Source: Microcebus murinus (Eukaryota; Chordata; Mammalia; Primates; Cheirogaleidae). Taken from it: a stretch of DNA of 64,000 nt. Shown piece after piece: positions 11,909-23,839 of this stretch. A program made the translations under genes and the position numbers. The stretch lies in contig NC_134106.1 of NCBI RefSeq assembly GCF_040939455.1, positions 43,050,001 to 43,114,000 on the forward strand, in the 5' to 3' direction. The notes under the pieces were generated by a model. That model was not told where the DNA came from. It was given only the letters and a program-made list of their open reading frames with translations, and searched no databases. Each line of letters starts with the position of its first letter. The first letter of the stretch is position 1.

Positions 11909-12290
11909 CCACCATAACATGTTCGGCCATGTTCGGCCAAGCCCCTATTCTTTCTGTAACTTCAAGATGGTATAAAAGCATCAACCATCTGGCCATTTCT
12001 TTGAGGTTTTCATATTTGTATGATTCCCATGCCTGTATACATGTTATTAATAATAAAATTTATATGCCTTTTTTTCCTGTTAATCTGGCTATTATCAGTT
12101 TATTTTAGAGACTCAAATAATCAAAACTTCAGGGGAAAAAAATTAAACTTTCCTCCACTCTCAACTGGAAGTCTAGGGGCAGGAAGGAATCTAGGCACAA
12201 GAGCTATTGTGCAGGGCAAGGAAGAAATGAAGTCCAGGTACATTTAAATGTAATTCTGTTACTCAGATTTCCATACTTGCCCCTGAGGCT
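11909..12290. other. No gene recognised
   Basis: Contains a 10-bp tandem duplication, ATGTTCGGCC repeated at about 11919-11938. Otherwise unassigned. Confidence 0.35.
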
Positions 12291-13095
12291 GAATCAGTGA
12301 GAACAAAGAACAAAGACAAGTAGTTTGAGGAAAAGGAAAGAGCAGCTTATTTGCTAGCAAATGAGGAGGGCAGTAGACTAGCATCTCAAAGATTGTCATC
12401 CTCCCTTTAAGTAGAAATACATGGCTGTTTAAAAGGGCAGAGGGGTTCGGTGATTGGGCTTGGATTTACATGACCACTTGTCAGGTTTCAGTTAGAAATT
12501 TCGGTTCTTGGCCCACCCATGGTCAAAGAATGACCAGATGGCCGGGCGCTGTGGCTCACGCCTGTAATCCTAGCTCTTGGGAGGCCGAGGCGGGCGGATT
12601 GCTCAAGGTCAGGAGTTCAAAACCAGCCTGAGCAAGAGCGAGACCCCGTCTCTACTATAAATAGAAAGAAATCAATTGGCCAACTGATATATATATAAAA
12701 AAAATTAGCCGGGCATGGTGGCACATGCCTGTAGTCCCAGCTACCAGGGAGGCTGAGGCAGAAGGATCGCTCGAGCCCAGGAGTTTGAGGTTGCTGTGAG
12801 CTAGGCTGACGCCACGGCACTCACTCTAGCCTGGGCAACAAAGCGAGACTCTGTCTCAAAAAAAAAAAAAAAAAAAAAAAAAGAATGACCAGATGCACCA
12901 AAGTAAGGCAAACATGAGGTGAAATTTATTAAGGGGGAGCAAGATAGAATTACAATAAGATTACATGGCAAGACCAAGATATAGGTTTACCAAGGAAAAT
13001 ATATACTCCACCAGTGATGACTGGACCCCTTGCCACAGCAGGAAAAAAAGAGCCTGGTTATAGTCAGGGTCTTGTTTTATGGTGTTCGGATAGGG
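12290..13095. repeat. LTR/ERV-like sequence interrupted by an Alu
   Basis: The GAGCAGCTTATTTGCTAGC and GACTAGCATCTCAAAGATTG wording and the TTTATTAAGGGGGAGCAAGA stretch look like antisense endogenous-retrovirus material. It is continuous across the Alu at 12541-12880, which shows the Alu is the later insertion. The family is not named. Confidence 0.4.
12541..12880 (+). mobile_element. Alu SINE, lemur-type, sense
   Basis: Dimeric 7SL-derived SINE transcribed by RNA polymerase III. Left arm from GCCGGGCGCTGTGGCTCACG, A/T-rich linker with a TA run at about 12687-12697, right arm with GTGAGCTAGGCTGACG, and an A tail at 12857-12880. It is flanked by a perfect 15-bp target duplication, AAGAATGACCAGATG, at 12526-12540 and 12881-12895. 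The B box is changed (GTTCAAAAC where other copies have GTTCGAAAC). Confidence 0.95.
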
Positions 13096-13555
13096 TGTCA
13101 GGGCGTTCCACCAAAACCTACCTGTTTCACTTATCCCACTCCTAAATTGAGCAGCTACTTATACTCACAGCTGATGAGGTGATTTTAGGTCATACTTCTG
13201 ATTGGTTGACTACCATGTAAATAAAGTAACTTTTGGGTCATACTTCTGATTGGCTACTATGTAAATAAAGTAACATCTGGGACATACTTCTGATTGGCTG
13301 ACTACTATGTAAATAAAGTAACCTTTGGGACATACTTCTGATTGGCTGACTACTATGTAAATGAGGTGACTTTTGTGAAAACTTGCCATTGGCTAACTGT
13401 AACTCCCAAAAGGTATAAAACTAAAAGAAAATGAAAAAGGGGCACTCAGAGTTTGGTGGCAGATATGCCTCTATGAGCCCGCCAGCAAAATAAAGCTGAC
13501 TCTTCAATTCTCCGTGTCGCTCGGGTTTTCCTTTGGCCAAGAGCTGTTCACACCT
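13096..13555 (+). repeat. LTR with four tandem CCAAT repeats, sense
   Basis: Probable LTR: start near TGTCAGGGCG (13096), four copies of a 44-48 bp unit at 13183-13370, a further ATTGG at about 13389, a TATA box (GGTATAAAAC) at about 13412, AATAAAGCTGACTC at about 13489, and an end near 13553 (GTTCACA). The spacing of TATA box to polyadenylation signal fits a compact class I LTR. Internal retroviral genes are not recognisable downstream. Confidence 0.65.
13183..13370 (+). promoter_or_regulatory. Four tandem U3 repeats (48 bp) with CCAAT and octamer-like sites
   Basis: Units at 13183-13230, 13231-13274 (4 bp shorter), 13275-13322 and 13323-13370. Each holds CATACTTCTGATTGG (an inverted CCAAT box) and ATGTAAAT (one base off the octamer ATGCAAAT). 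Tandem enhancer repeats are common in retroviral U3 regions; the function of this copy is an inference from layout only. Confidence 0.6.
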
Positions 13556-15860
13556 GCTGGAACATAGGAACCTCCCTGTGGTTCAAACATCCCCATGGAA
13601 CCAATTTTATTGGACAGTTGGGAGTTGCATGACCCGAGTCTTACCATGCATGTGGGTTCTAATTCACTTTCCAGACTTTATGATACTGATGCTGCTTGGC
13701 CCATGGGCTATCGAGTCTTCTGCATTCTTTTGCAGCTGGGGTGCTGAGTTCTAATTGGTAGATTTTGTAGAGTGTTCCCTCCTACTCCAGGTATGGCAGT
13801 AGCTCAGGACAGGATCAAAGTGGGGCAGGACTATGGGGGCCTGAAGCCCACCCTTGTTCTTCTTCCCAGGTGGGGCAATTGCACTAAGGCAACAGCACCC
13901 ACTTTCATCCTTAGCAGACCCAGATTCCCTTCCTATTTAACTAACACAATGTCACATGTTGAGGATTTGGGCTATTGTTGTTTAACTATAATTGGTGGTT
14001 TTGGCAGACCTTATCTCAGGTGATGAGATTGTGACCCTCATCTGGACAATTCTGTTGAGTTGTGGTTTAAGATACTAAAAACCAAACAGCAAAGAATATT
14101 TTTACTCCCCTTTGTTTACTAGCCTCAGAAAGGAATGCATATTTTAATTCCCCGAAAGGGTGGAGTTTTTAAAGAGATGACTCATAAAACACTTTATTGC
14201 CCTTTTTCTGACCTTTACCTCTGTTACAATGCCACCTCAGTTTTTTATCTATGTCAAATAACTTTACAGCATGCAGGTACATACTTTGCTCTCCAAAAGA
14301 CAATACAACAATGTTTTCCTAAAATGAGCCAGCATTAGGATACTTACCATAAATCAGGACATTTAACCAATAAGTGAAAAGTACAAATATTACTAGATAA
14401 GTCTCACCCTGTTGCTACCAACCAGGTTCATTGCCCATTGCTCAAGAGGAAGCCAATACACTGAGACAGCAGGGGTTATAGCAGTAGATTGTATATAAAT
14501 AAAACAAGATTATATCTGAGTTAAAAATAATTACAGAAGCTGAGAGATAATTGCATAGTGTTTATTACATTATTCTGTTTCCTTATGCATATATTTGAAA
14601 TTTCTCATAATTTCAGTGATTAAGGGAAATATTCACAAATATTCTATGAGAACTGCATAGACTGTCAATAAGGGTACTTATTGAGTTTGAACCCAGCAGC
14701 AAAGTGTGGGGAGATTAACCTGAGACCTTTGCATGTTAATTTAGTTCTTCAAAGGAAGTGGTTCCAGCACAGGGGGAAATAAAAGGCAAGAAAAATGAAT
14801 ATGGTGTCTAGCCGAAGCAAATATAAACACTCTCTAGAGAAATCATCCCAAATTGAGTCATCCAAGTTTCTAAACATGAAGATCAAGCAAAAATGAGCTC
14901 ATAGTCACATATCACCAAGTGACAGTTAATTTCATCACAAAAATGCACCCTGTCTGGCACTCTTCTCTTCAGAATGGCAGAGGATGGTTTATCTGTCTAC
15001 CCAGCCCCACCCCTTGCTGCGAATTTCCGTCAGTCAACCTTACTTTATGGCCACACTGCATGATGTTAATTTTGTGCCCCTAACCCACATCAGTAGTGAT
15101 ATTAGGCTTCTTGCTAATTCCTTATTTTAAAGTAAACAGTTCCAAATTTTCCTCATTATGAATATTTTTATAGATATCCTTAAGCAGTTTGACTAAGTTC
15201 CCTTCTATTCCTAGTTGACTCAGAATCTTTTTTAAAAAAATCATAAATAGTATGGAATTTTATAAAATGATATTCCCACATCTATTAAAATAATCATAAC
15301 ACTTTAAAATCTAATTTATTAATGTGGAAAGTTACATTAAAGTACTTTCGTATTTTCTGGATACAAATAATTTGGTCATGATACACTATAATAAAAAATG
15401 AAATATTATTTGGAATACAGATTAAAACACTACAATTTTTAGGATAAACTTCGTAATGATTTTAAGAATTGCTTTGATTTTCATATATTAAATTCAGCCT
15501 ACTTGTTGAGCAACTACAGCCTGAATTTTCTTTTAAATGACCAAAGAATTATGAAATATCACATTGCTTAAAAAACCAGTTTGTCAGATATCTCAGTGAA
15601 TAAATTTGAAAATATCATAAATACTTTAAAATGCTCACATTGGGTGAAAACAAACAATATAAAACAAACACAGTGTCTAAAATATTCATATATAATAAAA
15701 TAAATAAACAAATACAGAGAGCTTGGAAAATATACCAAAGCAAAATTTTAAAAAGATTGCCAAATATATATTTAAAGACTTATACCACATGATTGTATTA
15801 TTGGTCAATCTTACAAAAAAACTGTATGATCACTCTGTCCCTCCACTCCTCCCAAACCAA
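13556..15860. other. No gene recognised; possible ERV remnant at the left, then AT-rich unique sequence
   Basis: 13556-14340 is less AT-rich and could be retroviral flank of the preceding LTR, but I see no conserved retroviral motif. 14340-15860 is AT-rich with short poly-A and poly-T runs and many stops. No open frame resembles a known protein. Confidence 0.3.
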
Positions 15861-15863
15861 ACA

Positions 15864-15902
15864 ACACACACACATGCACACACACACACACACACACACA
15901 CA
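15864..15902 (+). repeat. (CA)n microsatellite
   Basis: Nearly pure CA/AC run of about 39 bp with one TG interruption (ACATGCAC). Likely to be length-variable. Confidence 0.95.
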
Positions 15903-16658
15903 AATACACACATTCTCAAGATGCTTGTTCCCTAGTTGCTTATCACTCTGTAGCCTCTCATACCACCATTACAGGTGATGGAGTTCACAGACTATGTGGT
16001 GCTACCTAGTAAGGAGAGTATATGCTACTTCTGTGCATTTGGAACACTGTCACCCAGAGCCTCTGGCTTACTCAGTGGCTACTTGGAAAGGACAGATCCC
16101 ACAATACAAAAGTGCACACAATTTAAGGCCTTTTGAAGTGGATTTCATCTATGAGATATGGGTGACAGAGAGGAGTGGGGGATACATCTTCCCTTCTTTT
16201 CCTCTGGATGCCATATCCCATAAGGCTTCCAAAGATGCCTTGCAAAACCAAGAATTAGCCTGGCTTATTACTAAGCTGGAGCCACTCAGGAAGATGTCAC
16301 CTTATATTTGTTTTATCTCCTTCCCTGCCTTACTTTATGCTCTACTTGATTGCTAGTACCCTGGGATGGTATTATCCAATAACAAATTACCAAATGTGCA
16401 TTTTAGACTTGTGCTTTGTTTTTGGGTACACAGAGTTAAGATGATGACAAAGTAAGAATTTTTCTGGGACTGTTACATATTAGAAAAAATATTAATAATG
16501 TCTACTATATTCATAAATCATGGATAAGGGAAAAAACATAAAAATCTCTCAGTAGATGCCAAATACAAATTCAATATGAGTCAATATACATTTTTGAAAA
16601 ATGAGTTATATAAATTATTAAAAATCCAATCAAATAAAAATTTTATTTCCATAAAATA
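15903..16658. other. No gene recognised
   Basis: Holds a 120-codon open frame at 15994-16356 (plus) that matches no protein I recognise and has no neighbouring support. Probably chance. Confidence 0.3.
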
Positions 16659-16678
16659 ATATATATATATATATATAT
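16659..16678. repeat. (TA)n microsatellite
   Basis: About ten TA units flanked by AT-rich sequence. Confidence 0.9.
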
Positions 16679-16954
16679 TTTCCAAATCAACTACCAACAC
16701 AATTTCAAACCCAGGCCACATTAAATTAGTCTCATTAAAATTAGAATCACCACTTGAATACCTGCCATCTATAACCATGCAACATTATTATGTACATTCT
16801 TGCTAACAAAATCATAAAGGAAAACAAAATGAGTTAGGCTGGAAAGACTATATAATTACCCACATTATAATATTTACCAACCAGCATTAAATTTATAGAG
16901 TTGTTTTATGTAGCAATTCTGTGCTTAGGAATTTGTCATTTAGATATAAATGGA

Positions 16955-17095
16955 CTTGTTGCTAAAGATGCATGGATCAGTTGATTTTACACTCCACAAC
17001 AGGCAGGGATCATGAGTATTTTGTTTATGATTGTATAACCAACACCTAGTCCAGCACTTGGCCCACCATAATGTTAGCCATTGATGATCCTGTAC
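16955..17095 (+). repeat. L2-like 3' end
   Basis: Diverged tail block: CAACAGGCAGGGATCATGAG, then CCAACACCTAGTCCAGCACT and a weak GATGATCC end. Short and old. Confidence 0.45.
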
Positions 17096-17104
17096 TATAG
17101 GCTA

Positions 17105-17290
17105 ATCTATTCTTCAAGCACTTTACAGAAATCAATACATTAAATTCTAACAACCTTAATGATAGATGTTATTACAAATGAGGTTTCTAGTGATTCTATG
17201 ACTTCTTTAAGGTCAAATGATAATAAGTGATGAGGCAGAGATTTGAACTTCAACATTCTAATTCCAGAACTTTTATTGACCATTGATCTC
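17105..17290 (-). repeat. MIR element, antisense
   Basis: TTCTTTAAGGTCAAATGATA, GATGAGGCAGAGATTTGAAC and TTCTAATTCCAGAAC follow the antisense MIR core order. Confidence 0.55.
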
Positions 17291-17539
17291 TAATGCTTTT
17301 CATAGGCAGAAATCTCATAGCTCTTGTAAAAACATTACTTGTTGACTATTGAATGTAGAAATAATAAAAAGATATATAAATAAATTATTGTATAACTATG
17401 CTAATTGTCACTAATTTGTAGTAGTAAAAATTAGAAAACTTTGAATGCAGCCAGTGGCTAGGAATAGCTGGACCAAAAAAACCTGTTGCATTCATTCTCC
17501 AAATTGAAATGTTCTTACTATATTTTAGTAATCAGATTT

Positions 17540-17702
17540 TTAAAATTCTATTTTTGACAGATTTATTGAGATATATCATATATCATATAATTCACCTATT
17601 TAACATATACAATTCAATGATTTTTACTATATTCAGAGAGTTGTATAACTATTACCACAATTCATTTGAGAACATTTCCATCACCTCAAAAAGAAACCCT
17701 CG
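17540..17702 (-). mobile_element. Old L1 3' UTR, antisense (left part of a split element)
   Basis: Wording of the L1M 3' UTR in antisense: GACAGATTTATTGAGATATA, ATACAATTCAATGATTTTTA, and ending AGAAACCCT. The next part of the same element appears at 20430-20935, so the L1 between them lies inside it. Confidence 0.75.
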
Positions 17703-20428
17703 AGGGACATCAGCCAGATGACTGAATGGAGGTGCCTGACACTCATCTCTCCCATAGAAAAGGACCAAACAACATGTAAACAACTAAAATTTGACGAGAG
17801 TGTCTGAAGGAAAGTGCTGAAGTGCAGCAAGGGAGTGGCAAAGTCCCTGTGGAGCACAGAAACCCAGGATGGTAGCATAGAGAGTGGAGCAAAACACCCT
17901 ACCTCTGCTGTCAGCGTCTCCCCAGTATTGGCTTAGAGCCAAGAAGGACTTCCCAGTGTGATAAAAAGTTAACAGATGGCCCCCTACAGCCCACCATCAT
18001 AGATACCTGCAGTCTTTGCTACAAGAGAATCATGCAGTCCTCAGAGGCTCTGAGTCCAGTTTGGGGAGCTGCCAGGAATTCACACAGTTACATTGCTCAA
18101 GAGGAGGAAACTGTATCATGCATCCTCCAGCCCTCATGACCCAACCTACTACAGCAAGGTAGTTCAGTTCATTCTGAAACCAAAGTTATTGCTGGAGTGT
18201 GTCCTGCTTTGGGGGTCAGTAGCCACTATGTTCATTCAGCCCTAAGACTCTGCCATTATTCTACCATGCTCACATAGGTCATGGCTTCAATACCATGACC
18301 CCAGTTACTTGGAATCGGAGCCCAGGAACAGTTGTGAGTATAGTGCCTGAATTCAAGTAATGCCCTGGCCCCTGAGGAAGAGGCAGTCCTACACAGCCTA
18401 GAAGCCAATCCTGAGCTGGGCAAATAGCCAGACACATTAACCCCCAGCTAGAGAAACAGCCCAAGGGACCTCCCACAGGCAGCCCCACTTCTAAGCCAGC
18501 TGAATCACTGCAGACCCACACCCCTGACTAGAGAAATAGCATTTTAGTCCTACTCCCAAGTTGACCAAACCACCACACACCTGTGTCCCTAGAGGTAAAA
18601 ATAGCCCAGTGAAACTTCTCCTAGAAATTCTTTGTCTAAGCTGACCAAACCACTTAGCATCCATGCCCTTAGCCTGAAAAAGAGACTGGTGATCTTGTCC
18701 CCATTGACCCCATCTTCTAACTAGCCAAGGTACCATATACCATCTGCAGCCTGAGAACAAGTCCAGCAAGCCCATCCCTGTCAAAGCCATGCCACCTCCA
18801 CCACAATCTTTCAGTCTAGGCCACTAAGGCACTTGCAGACATCACTGATGTGAATTAATGCAGAAGAAACTGCATGGAAATTACACTGCTGCAATTACCC
18901 AGAACCAACGCTAATGCACCCTACTCAATTGACATCCTAGGCTCCATCTAGAAGAATAAGTCTTTCCCTACAAAAACTACTCCATAAAATGGGAAGAGGT
19001 GATTGTTCTATCAAATCTGCAGATATCAACATAGGGATACAAGGAACACTAAAAGCCAAGGAAACATGATACCTCCAAAGGAACATAATAATTTTCTAGT
19101 AACAGGCCCCAAGAAAAAAAAATTACAAAATGCCATAAAATGAATTAAAAATACTAATCGTAAGGACAATCAGAGAGAAACAAGGGAATATAAATAAATA
19201 ATCCTATGAAATTAAGAAACCAGTTTATGATCTGAATGAGAAATTCAACAAAGAGGTAAATATTATAAGAAATAAAAACAGAAAAATCTTAGAACTGAAA
19301 AATTCAATAAATAAAATAAAAAATACAATTGATAGACTCAACAACAGACTATATTAAAACGAAAAGAATTTTTGAACTTGATGATAGAGCTTTTGAAATA
19401 ACAATTCAATAAAGTTGCAGGATACAAAATCAACATATAAAAATCATTTCTATATGCTAATAGTATTTATGTATGATAATAGTGAACTATCTAAAAAATA
19501 AATCAAGAAAACTTTCCAATTTACAATAGCTACAAAATAAATAAGCTACTTAGAAATAAATTAAAGAAAGGAGGTGAAATATCTCTATACTAAAGACTAC
19601 AAAACATTGATGAAAGAATTGAAGAGAATACAAATAAATTTTTAAAATCTCATGCTCAGTAAATAGAAGAATTAATATTGTTAAAATGTCCATCCTGCCT
19701 AAAGCAATCTATATATTCAATGCAATCCCTATTAAAATGCCAATGACATTCTTCATATAAATAATAATAATAATAATAAAAATCCTCAAATTTATGTGGA
19801 ACCACAAAAGACTCTGAATAGCCAAAGCAATCTTGAGAACAACAACAACAGAAACAAAGCTGGAGACATCACACTACCTTATTTCAAAATATACTACAAA
19901 GCCATAGCAACCAAAACAGCATAGTATTGTCATAAAACCAGACATATAGATCAATGGAACAGAATAGAGAGCCCAGAAGTAAATCTATGTAATCTACAGT
20001 TAACTGATTTCCAGTAAAGGTGCCAAGAAAACACACTGGGGGAAAGGACAGCCTTTTTAATAAATGGTGTTGGGAAAATTAGATATACACATACAGAAGA
20101 CTGAAACTGGATCCCTTTCTTTCACTTTATTTAAAAATCAACTGAAAATGAATTGAAGACTTAAATGTAAGACCCGAAACTATGAAATTACTAGGATAAA
20201 AAGCATAGTGGAAATGCTTCATGACATTGGACTGGGCAAAGATTTTTTTGGATAAGGCCCCCAAAGCATGGGCAATAAAAGTAAAAATAAACAAGATAAT
20301 ACCAAATTAAAAAGCTTCTGCACAACAAAAGAAACAATGAACTAAATAATGACACAACCTGTAGAATGGGCGAAAGTACTTTCAAACTTTATACCTGATA
20401 AAGGATTACTTTCCAGAATCTATAAGGA
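17703..20428 (+). mobile_element. L1, sense, nested in an older L1; internally deleted and lacking its 3' end
   Basis: 5' UTR from about 17703 (GACATCAGCCAGATGACTGA) to about 18950. Then the region before and at the start of ORF1 (18950-19410), where a GAGAAATTCAACAAAGAGGT block is visible. A jump at about 19410 leads into ORF2 C-terminal sequence (AAAGTTGCAGGATACAAAAT) running to about 20428. Most of ORF1, the ORF2 N-terminus, the 3' end and the poly-A tail are absent. Younger than its host element but carrying many stops; L1PB/L1MA-like age is an inference. Confidence 0.75.
19757..19784 (+). repeat. (AAT)n short tandem repeat inside L1
   Basis: About seven AAT units within the L1 ORF2 segment; small expansion. 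Confidence 0.8.
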
Positions 20429-20429
20429 A

Positions 20430-20935
20430 TGCCATCCATGTTATACCATTCCTTTTTATTGCTGAGTAATATTTCATTGTATGGATAGACCAAATTTTAT
20501 TTACTTGTTCATTAGTTGATGGAGATTTAGGTTGTTTCTACTTTTTGCCTACTATGAACTTGCTGCTATGAACATTTGTGTACAAGTGGTTTTTTGGGAA
20601 TGTTTTTATCTCTCTTAGTTATTGTTAGGAGTAGAATTGCTAGGAGTAGAATTGCTGAGTCATATCAGGTCTATGTTTAACATATTGAGGAATGCAAGGT
20701 TACTTTCCAAATAGCATTTCTTTGCATTCTATTTTGCATTCTATCAGCAATTTCTCCATATCCTTGTTGATGCTTGCTATCATCTGCCTTTTTAAAATTA
20801 TAGCCATTCTAGAGGGTGTGAAGTTTGTGGTTTCTACTTGCATTTTTCTTATGTCTAATTATTTTGAGCATCTTTCATGTTCTTATTGGTCATTTGTATA
20901 TTTTCTTTGGACCTGTTGATCTTTAAGATCCATCT
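20430..20935 (-). mobile_element. Old L1 3' part, antisense (right part of the split element)
   Basis: Continues the element at 17540-17702. Blocks in order: GCTGAGTAATATTTCATTGT, GTTCATTAGTTGATGGAGAT, TTTAAAATTATAGCCATTCT and TTCTTATTGGTCATTTGTAT. Two small tandem duplications are present: TAGGAGTAGAATTGC twice at about 20627-20656 and TTGCATTCTAT twice at about 20723-20745. Confidence 0.75.
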
Positions 20936-21529
20936 GAAAGATCACTGCCTAAATGAAGTCTTTTCTAATTCTGCTAGTCAGTTGTGATTTTGTTTTTCCT
21001 CTGATTCATAATGGTTCTCTTATGTGGAACTTAATTTAATTATTGATCACTTCTCATATATAAGATACTATTCCAAGAGTAATAGTAAACATGTTTGTGA
21101 AGCAGATATTGATATTTGGCTCCCAAGAAGTGTGCAACCATGTCAAGGAGATAAAATATCTGTGTTCAGGTCACACTGCCTGCTTTTGTTTTTACTTTCT
21201 AGTTTGTATTAATAAAATTGATAGCATGAAGTTGCTATCTTATGGCACAGTGACATCAACAAAGTCAACAAATATTAGTTGAATTTAACTCCAATCTCAG
21301 CCTAAATTATGTCATTACGTCTAATTTGGGAATGATCTTGTAACTGGCTCCATGAACAAAAACGCCTTTTTGCAGTTCTCTTATGTTTCAAGTTTTCAGG
21401 CCAGTGAGATTTGCTGCCTTGAATTTTGTAACTTTCTATTTCACTGATTCCTTCCCTTTTGAGTTGTTTTTCAGAAATATAAGAACTTCCTTGCAGTCAC
21501 AAATTCTATACGTTCTTTCAAGGCCCAGT
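20936..21529. other. L2-like remnant and unassigned sequence
   Basis: 20936-21080 has weak L2 3'-part wording (ATCACTGCCTAAATGAAGTC). The rest is unassigned and has no convincing coding sequence. Confidence 0.35.
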
Positions 21530-21960
21530 TTTTCAGAGAACTGGAGATAAGAGGCATTCCTCCACAAGGACCCACTGAGCAACCTACTCTCCACCACCTG
21601 CATGTGCACAAGACCAAAAGGATGGCCAATATTAACTCTTAGCTCATTACACTATTAAAATCTCCATCCTGGGAGGGACTCATGTGCCATTTTGATCATG
21701 TTATGTATGTAGTAATATGATTTCTCACTGCACTTGCATGCCCTGCACTCCACCCCGAACATGTAATGATGCTCATGCGCTTTCTGCATTATTTATTTCA
21801 CCTGTAAAATACCCCTGACCCTATCAGTCCGGGAGATGGATTTGAGACAGTCATCTCATCTCCTGGTTGACATCAATCACAAACAAACTTCATTTCTTCT
21901 TGGCAATCCTCATTGTTTGAGTAATTGGCTTTTCGTGACAAGCAACCAAGCCTAGGAGAA
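21530..21960 (+). repeat. LTR-like sequence, sense
   Basis: The layout resembles a class I LTR: AAAATACCCCTGACCCTATC followed by GGAGATGGATTTGAGACAG and TCATCTCATCTCCTGGTTGA, then a T/C-rich U5-like stretch. No sharp ends or target duplication found. Confidence 0.5.
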
Positions 21961-21966
21961 GGAAAA

Positions 21967-22006
21967 ACAAACAAACAAACAAAAAAAAAAAACAAAAAAA
22001 CCCAAA
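21967..22006 (+). repeat. (AAAC)n / A-rich simple repeat
   Basis: AAACAAACAAACAAACAAA followed by an A run with single C interruptions. Confidence 0.85.
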
Positions 22007-22309
22007 TCCTTTGTGGGTTCATAAACAAGCTTAACAAAAACTCAAGTAACAAATCCCTTTACTTAAAAATATGACTGGTTATTTTCCCTCTTAAAATATT
22101 CCAATTTTCAGATGAAAGTTTCTTACACACAGCCAAGTTAACTCAAACCACTTAACCACTTACCTCTTTCTTTCTAATGTACAAAATTATACATATAATT
22201 CTGAAAGAAACGTCTCTCAAAATGGCATCATTTACTTTCTATGAAAAATATAAATTTCTGGAAATTTAATTTCATTTGAATATTATATTTATCCTTTAAA
22301 ATCAAGCTG

Positions 22310-22570
22310 AAATGGGACTTCTTTTCGAAGTTTTTCTCTGTTTTTATAAGGCAATTAATTGATCTCTCTCTCTCCTCTTACTATATACACTAAGAACCTA
22401 TGTTTAGGTTCTTAATGGCAATTGTCATGTTGAGTGTGGTTAGCTATTCATGCCCAGCTCCCTCCATAAACTGTAAACTGCTTATGCTATAGACCATGTT
22501 GATTTTTCTGTGAATTCAGTTTCTAGCTCATATTATTGTTGCTGTAAAATTTATTTGATCAGGTGTTATA
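22310..22570 (+). repeat. Possible L2 3' fragment
   Basis: Weak similarity: a CATAAACTGTAAACTGCTTA block and GTTGATTTTTCTGTGAATTC. It contains a perfect 10-bp hairpin (TAAGAACCTA, loop TGTT, TAGGTTCTTA) at 22391-22414. Confidence 0.35.
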
Positions 22571-23584
22571 AATTTTATAAATTCAGTGAGCATTATTGAA
22601 TTTATTACCAATAGAAAGCAAGAGTTTTTTGCTGTGTGTGTAAATTTCATCTGTTGAATCTGAAAAAGCAACCAATTTGAGCAGATTTAAAGTCTATTTT
22701 GTTTTACCTTATGCCTTCCTCATAAAAAAGAACATTGTTTTAATTATCTAATATATAATATCTTAGTTCCTTTAATTAAAATAATACCTTTTTCACCATT
22801 AACAATTATATTTGGTGATTTTAAAAAGAAACACATTTTAAAGAATGATTTAAAATTAACTATGTTATCTCATCAAAAAGTTTCAATGGCAGAAAAAAAT
22901 ATAAAGGAGCCAAACTTAGAATAAACATAACAGATCAACATAACCTCTTTGAGATAAATACAGTTACTGAGAGAACATATCATTTAAAACTAGTATGCCG
23001 AGTTTTTGTTGTAACAGGGAAAAATCTGTGAAATAAGTTATTTTATGATTTTTAGTCTTTTTTTGCCAAAGTTTGACAATTTTCTAAAATAATCGTTTTA
23101 GGAAGCAAGAACATCCCATTTGAGGTGATATTTGTGGTTAATAAGAATTGGAAAATCTGAAGGCCAGTATTTAAATCTCTTTATCATTACTATGGCTTGA
23201 ACTAAAATGAATGCCCGGTTCTTTAGGAAATGTGTTTTAAGCAAATGACAGATAAGTCACTTAACCATTCTCTAGGCCTCAAATTTTTGTCTCTAAAAGT
23301 AAGGAGCAAATGTCTTTTAATGCCCTTTCCATATCTAACATTGTCTGATTTTTGTGTTAATTTTAAAATCAATTTATAGGGAAAACCTTGGTCGGTACTC
23401 TAAATCTTTTTTAAAAAGAAAAGAAAGAGAAACAAAAACAAACAGCTCTATTCTAAAGTAATTCTTGGTCTGTGCTATTGTTACATATTTTACTTTATAT
23501 TTCCAACAATGTTATAAAACATTTATAACACTGTATTATAAATAAAAATGAACAGATCATCAAATTAAAATAAAACAGAACAAA
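22571..23584. other. No gene recognised
   Basis: AT-rich; 23170-23330 has faint MIR-like wording (CACTTAACCATTCTCTAGGC). Nothing else supported. Confidence 0.35.
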
Positions 23585-23665
23585 ACAACTTTGTTTCAGA
23601 TCACCCAGCTAGTAAATAACCTAGCCAAGATTTAACCCCAAGACTCTCTGTGTTTCCATAACTCA
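23585..23665 (-). repeat. MIR fragment, antisense
   Basis: GATCACCCAGCTAGTAAATA followed by a GATTTAACCCCAAGACTCT block matches the antisense MIR core. Confidence 0.6.
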
Positions 23666-23839
23666 TTATGTATACTTTGTAATAATTTATCTTTACATTC
23701 TATTCAAAACCCACAGTGTCTAAGCTTAATACAAAGTAGTATGTGATAGATTTGGCTCTAGGTCATTTAGGGAAATTTCCTCATTCCCATTTCCATCCCC
23801 CCAATCTGAAAAACAAAGCTATTTTTCACAAAATACACC

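Noticed and set aside
15994..16356. 120-codon plus-strand open frame
   Set aside because: No known domain or repeat match, no neighbouring exon-like sequence, and a frame of this length is expected by chance in 64 kb read in six frames.
17540..20935. Simple twin-priming inversion of one L1
   Set aside because: The orientation order is wrong: the 5' part is sense and the 3' part antisense, and antisense 3'-UTR sequence also lies on the left, which fits nesting better.
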